From assembly GCA_039714155.1 (NCBI GenBank), contig JBDLJX010000136.1, positions 1-5,255 of the forward strand: a DNA stretch of 5,255 nucleotides. Reading direction: 5' to 3'. Positions 5,162 to 5,255 of this stretch are shown in pieces. Source of the stretch: SZUA-186 sp039714155 (lineage in GTDB: Bacteria > Pseudomonadota > Gammaproteobacteria > UBA9214). The notes below the pieces were generated by a model. The model was given only the letters and a program-made list of their open reading frames with translations, searched no databases and was not told where the DNA came from. Each line of letters begins with the position of its first letter. Within the stretch, counting starts at the first letter, position 1. The position numbers and the translations under genes are program-made.

Positions 5162-5242
5162 GTAGGAGCGAATTTATTCGCGATCATATCTTTCTGATTT
5201 AGAGGTAATACCTGCACCGATCGCGGTTGAAACCGCTCCTAC
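5162..5242. repeat. REP pair D
   Basis: The plus-oriented arm (5162-5184) is identical to those at 402-424 and 4568-4590. The minus-oriented arm (5220-5242) has stem GGT/ACC around TGAA. The stem has changed on both sides together, so pairing is kept. The 35-base spacer holds AATACCTG then CACC (5207-5218), close to the spacer of pair A. The tail GCAGGAATCCCA after the right arm (5243-5254) resembles the bases at 4546-4557. Confidence 0.85.
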
Positions 5243-5255
5243 GCAGGAATCCCAA

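Overview
The window looks like a chromosomal stretch from a gammaproteobacterium. Three things suggest this: moderately GC-rich coding sequence, exopolysaccharide (EPS)-type genes whose proteins resemble those of environmental Gammaproteobacteria, and a dense family of GTAG-type REP hairpins with a RAYT transposase. No species can be named from the sequence alone.

Layout. Positions 1-324 hold the 3' end of a polysaccharide chain-length determinant (GumC/Wzz-like) membrane protein. Positions 325-716 are a repeat-rich, gene-free gap: five degenerate 7-bp repeats, a REP pair nested inside a 19-bp inverted repeat, then a hairpin and a perfect palindrome just ahead of the next gene. Positions 717-1523 encode a bacterial tyrosine kinase (BY-kinase)-like P-loop ATPase, and 1540-3000 an ExeA-type AAA ATPase with a long Pro/Ala-rich linker and a C-terminal receiver-like domain. 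After a second REP pair comes galE (3111-4100, TTG start), followed closely by a small VanZ-like membrane protein (4112-4489) whose stop codon lies inside a REP arm. Positions 4479-5255 form a REP cluster around a minus-strand RAYT gene (4610-5074).

How the genes work together. The chain-length protein, P-loop kinase and ExeA-like ATPase are the usual core of an EPS polymerisation and export control module, close in order to that of exosortase-linked EPS loci. GalE would supply UDP-galactose or a related sugar nucleotide. The VanZ-like protein has no assigned job here.

The most interesting points are these. (1) A RAYT gene occupies the spacer position of an outward-facing REP pair, with shorter REP pairs of the same family nearby that look like non-autonomous derivatives. 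(2) The REP stems show compensatory base changes. (3) A 5 x 11-bp tandem array appears to have grown from a REP end. (4) The ATPase carries a receiver-like domain lacking the usual acidic pair, with an A10 run exactly at its junction. (5) The kinase lacks the C-terminal tyrosine cluster. (6) A hairpin plus palindrome lies ahead of the kinase. The wholly new system, if any, would be the REP/RAYT expansion in this EPS locus; the individual families are known.
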